A stretch of DNA of 38,346 nucleotides, from positions 1 to 38,346 of the forward strand of contig CAJXMR010000028.1 in NCBI GenBank assembly GCA_913056305.1, in the 5' to 3' direction. The translations under genes were made by a program, and so were the position numbers. Origin of the DNA: an uncultured Ralstonia sp. Its GTDB lineage: Bacteria > Pseudomonadota > Gammaproteobacteria > Burkholderiales > Burkholderiaceae. This document shows positions 37,301-38,346 of this stretch, piece by piece; position 1 is the first letter of the stretch; every line of letters starts with the position of its first letter. Under the pieces are notes generated by a model that saw only the letters and a list, made by a program, of their open reading frames with translations, was not told the DNA's origin and searched no databases.

Positions 37301-37325
37301 GCTTCCCCGCGGGAGGCTGCTTTTT
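37301..37325 (+). terminator. Terminator of ubiA
   Basis: GCTTCCC-CGC-GGGAGGC stem (one T-G wobble) then TGC and five T, 12 bases after the ubiA stop. Confidence 0.65.
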
Positions 37326-37366
37326 GGTGGTGCATCCCTTGTTTCATCCCCTGCCGGGGCTGACTC

Positions 37367-37404
37367 ACTTTCTTTGTCTTGCCAAAGAAAGTAAGCAAAG
37401 AAAG
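37367..37404. repeat. ACTTTCTTTG/CAAAGAAAGT hairpin repeat
   Basis: A perfect 10-bp inverted repeat (37367-37376 and 37383-37392, loop TCTTGC), with GCAAAGAAAG repeated directly at 37395-37404. Sequences of this type are, from memory, a common dispersed intergenic element in Ralstonia and related genera. Confidence 0.6.
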
Positions 37405-37408
37405 GCGC

Positions 37409-37534
37409 GCCCGATGCGGCGACCCCCTCCTTGAATTTCAGTCGCAGGGAGGGAGGGGAGGCAAACTCGCTGCGCTCAGACAGCCTCCCCTCTTTTTCCT
37501 CCCTGCAACAGAAATTCAAGGCGCCGCATAGGGC
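37409..37534. repeat. 126-bp imperfect foldback element
   Basis: Nested inverted arms: GCCC/GGGC at the ends, ATGCGGCG/CGCCGCAT, CCTTGAATTTC/GAAATTCAAGG (37429-37439 and 37511-37521), and GGGGAGGC/GCCTCCCC (37455-37462 and 37483-37490) around the centre AAACTCGCTGCGCTCAGACA. It encodes nothing. Size and structure suit a small non-autonomous mobile or REP-like element. Confidence 0.7.
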
Positions 37535-37756
37535 AAGAACGTCAACGGCCAAACCGTCGCGGGGCTGGCGTTGCCGCGCGGGCAAATGCCTCTACGAACC
37601 AGGCTGATCAAGGTTGTGCACGGCGGTTACCAATCCGACGACTGCGCCTTTTCCTACGCCAACGGCCGGTCGACGGTCACACGCTGGCGTTTAAGACGGG
37701 ACGGCGCAGAAAAAACCGGCGCGCACAAAGAGAAAAATCTGGCGCATGCGCCTTCG

Positions 37757-38221
37757 ACCTCGGCGCTCGGATGTTTGCGGACGGAGTGCGGGCCCCAAAC
37801 CGAGGCGTTCCAATGTTTGAGGGCGAATATCTCGACCTCAGACCGACGACTTCGACAGTTTGATGGCCGATCGCCAGCGTCAGACCGACGACGGCGAGTG
37901 TCCGAGGGCGGAACGTGGGTCTCAGACTGCGGAGTTGTCGACTGTTTGAGAGCCGAATGCGGGCCTCTGATCATGGGAGTCGACTGTCCGAGGGTGGGAC
38001 GCGACACTCAAACCGTGGCATTCGAATGTCAGAGAGTCGAGCGCGACTCTCTGACACTCGAATTCGAGTGTTTGAGAGTGAAACTCGAACCCCGGACGGT
38101 GGAATTCGAGTCTCTGAAGGGCAAGCGCGACCTTCCGACCGTCGAATTCGACTACTTGGGGGTGGAGCGCAACCCTCTGACCGTGGAGCACGACTGTTGG
38201 AGGCTGACGAGGCCCCGCGCG
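37757..38221. repeat. Tandem array of about 11 degenerate 42-bp units rich in palindromes
   Basis: Units begin at 37757, 37799, 37842, 37884, 37926, 37970, 38012, 38054, 38096, 38138 and 38180. Nine are 42 bp, one 43 and one 44 (the last is degenerate). Each starts with a variant of ACCGNGGAN and contains TTCGA, then TGTTTGAG or a variant. Several carry palindromes at the same place: ACACTCGAATTCGAGTGT (38054-38071), GTCGAATTCGAC in the unit at 38138, and CATTCGAATG in the unit at 38012. The second half of that unit is a 10-bp hairpin (38030-38053). Open frames exist on both strands because 42 is a multiple of 3, but the 43- and 44-bp units shift the frame, so I do not call a protein. Confidence 0.8.
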
Positions 38222-38294
38222 AGGACGACGCGAAACGAGGAAGAGAAACCGCAAACAGCGCCACGCGCCGCCCACAGACGGTGGGTCTCTTCCC

Positions 38295-38346
38295 TGCCCT
38301 AGATGGCGCCTTGAATTTTCGTAAGCGGGCGGAAAAAAGAAGGAGG
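38295..38346. repeat. Inverted partial copy of the foldback arm at the window edge
   Basis: GGCGCCTTGAATTT (38305-38318) is the reverse complement of 37512-37525, preceded by TGCCCTA as in that arm and followed by a GGAAAAAAGAAGGAGG tail like its purine-rich core. The copy is cut by the window end. Together with the element at 37409 it brackets the 42-bp array in inverted orientation. Confidence 0.6.

Noticed and set aside
37757-38221. CRISPR array
   Set aside because: Units are contiguous with no conserved repeat alternating with unique spacers, and no cas genes are present.
37571-38302. 243-codon open frame over the 42-bp array
   Set aside because: It exists because 42 is a multiple of 3; competing frames of similar kind exist on the minus strand, units of 43 and 44 bp break the repeat phase, and there is no ribosome site.

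Overview
This window looks like a chromosomal segment of a high-GC betaproteobacterium of the Burkholderiaceae, most likely Ralstonia. I infer this from the strongly GC-biased codon use, the queA-tgt-yajC and oxyR-catalase-dps-ubiA blocks, and the DmeR/DmeF and DHA2/RND protein types. No database search was possible. I saw no rRNA, tRNA, CRISPR array or intact insertion sequence.

Left core block (1-4705): on the minus strand, queA, tgt and the 5' end of yajC form the classical queuosine/Sec operon. Divergent from it is recG. Accessory stretch A (4710-20066) holds a small Cys-rich GDCCVxC protein, a His/Gly-rich exported protein, a tiny lipoprotein, and a TetR regulator divergent from a DUF1254/DUF1214 protein with a perfect 19-bp palindrome between them. 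It continues with a metal/transport group: an EamA exporter with a long histidine tail, an atypical NRAMP transporter behind a long leader, a UppP-like phosphatase, an exported beta-rich protein, and the DmeR-DmeF Co/Ni efflux pair. Next come a DUF3313 lipoprotein with a PqiB-type MCE protein, a TetR regulator, and two SDR enzymes divergent from a LysR regulator.

Accessory stretch B (about 21175-32581) is an efflux module. A TetR repressor sits between an MFP-RND operon (minus strand) and the outer-membrane channel gene (plus strand). Two copies of one operator, matched in spacing, lie on the two promoters, so one regulator probably controls the whole tripartite pump. Downstream of the channel gene come an SDR, a DHA2-type MFS exporter, a 5'-truncated SDR pseudogene and an F420-reductase-like NAD(P)-binding protein.

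Right core block (32749-37288): oxyR, a clade-3-like catalase, a small membrane protein, dps and ubiA form a peroxide-defence block. The OxyR cysteines are at the E. coli positions 199 and 208. recG and oxyR are neighbours in several related bacteria, so the 28 kb between them may be an accessory insertion.

The last kilobase (37289-38346) has no convincing gene. It holds a 126-bp foldback element, then about 11 tandem 42-bp units rich in local palindromes, then an inverted partial copy of the foldback arm at the window edge. This is the least explained structure in the window.
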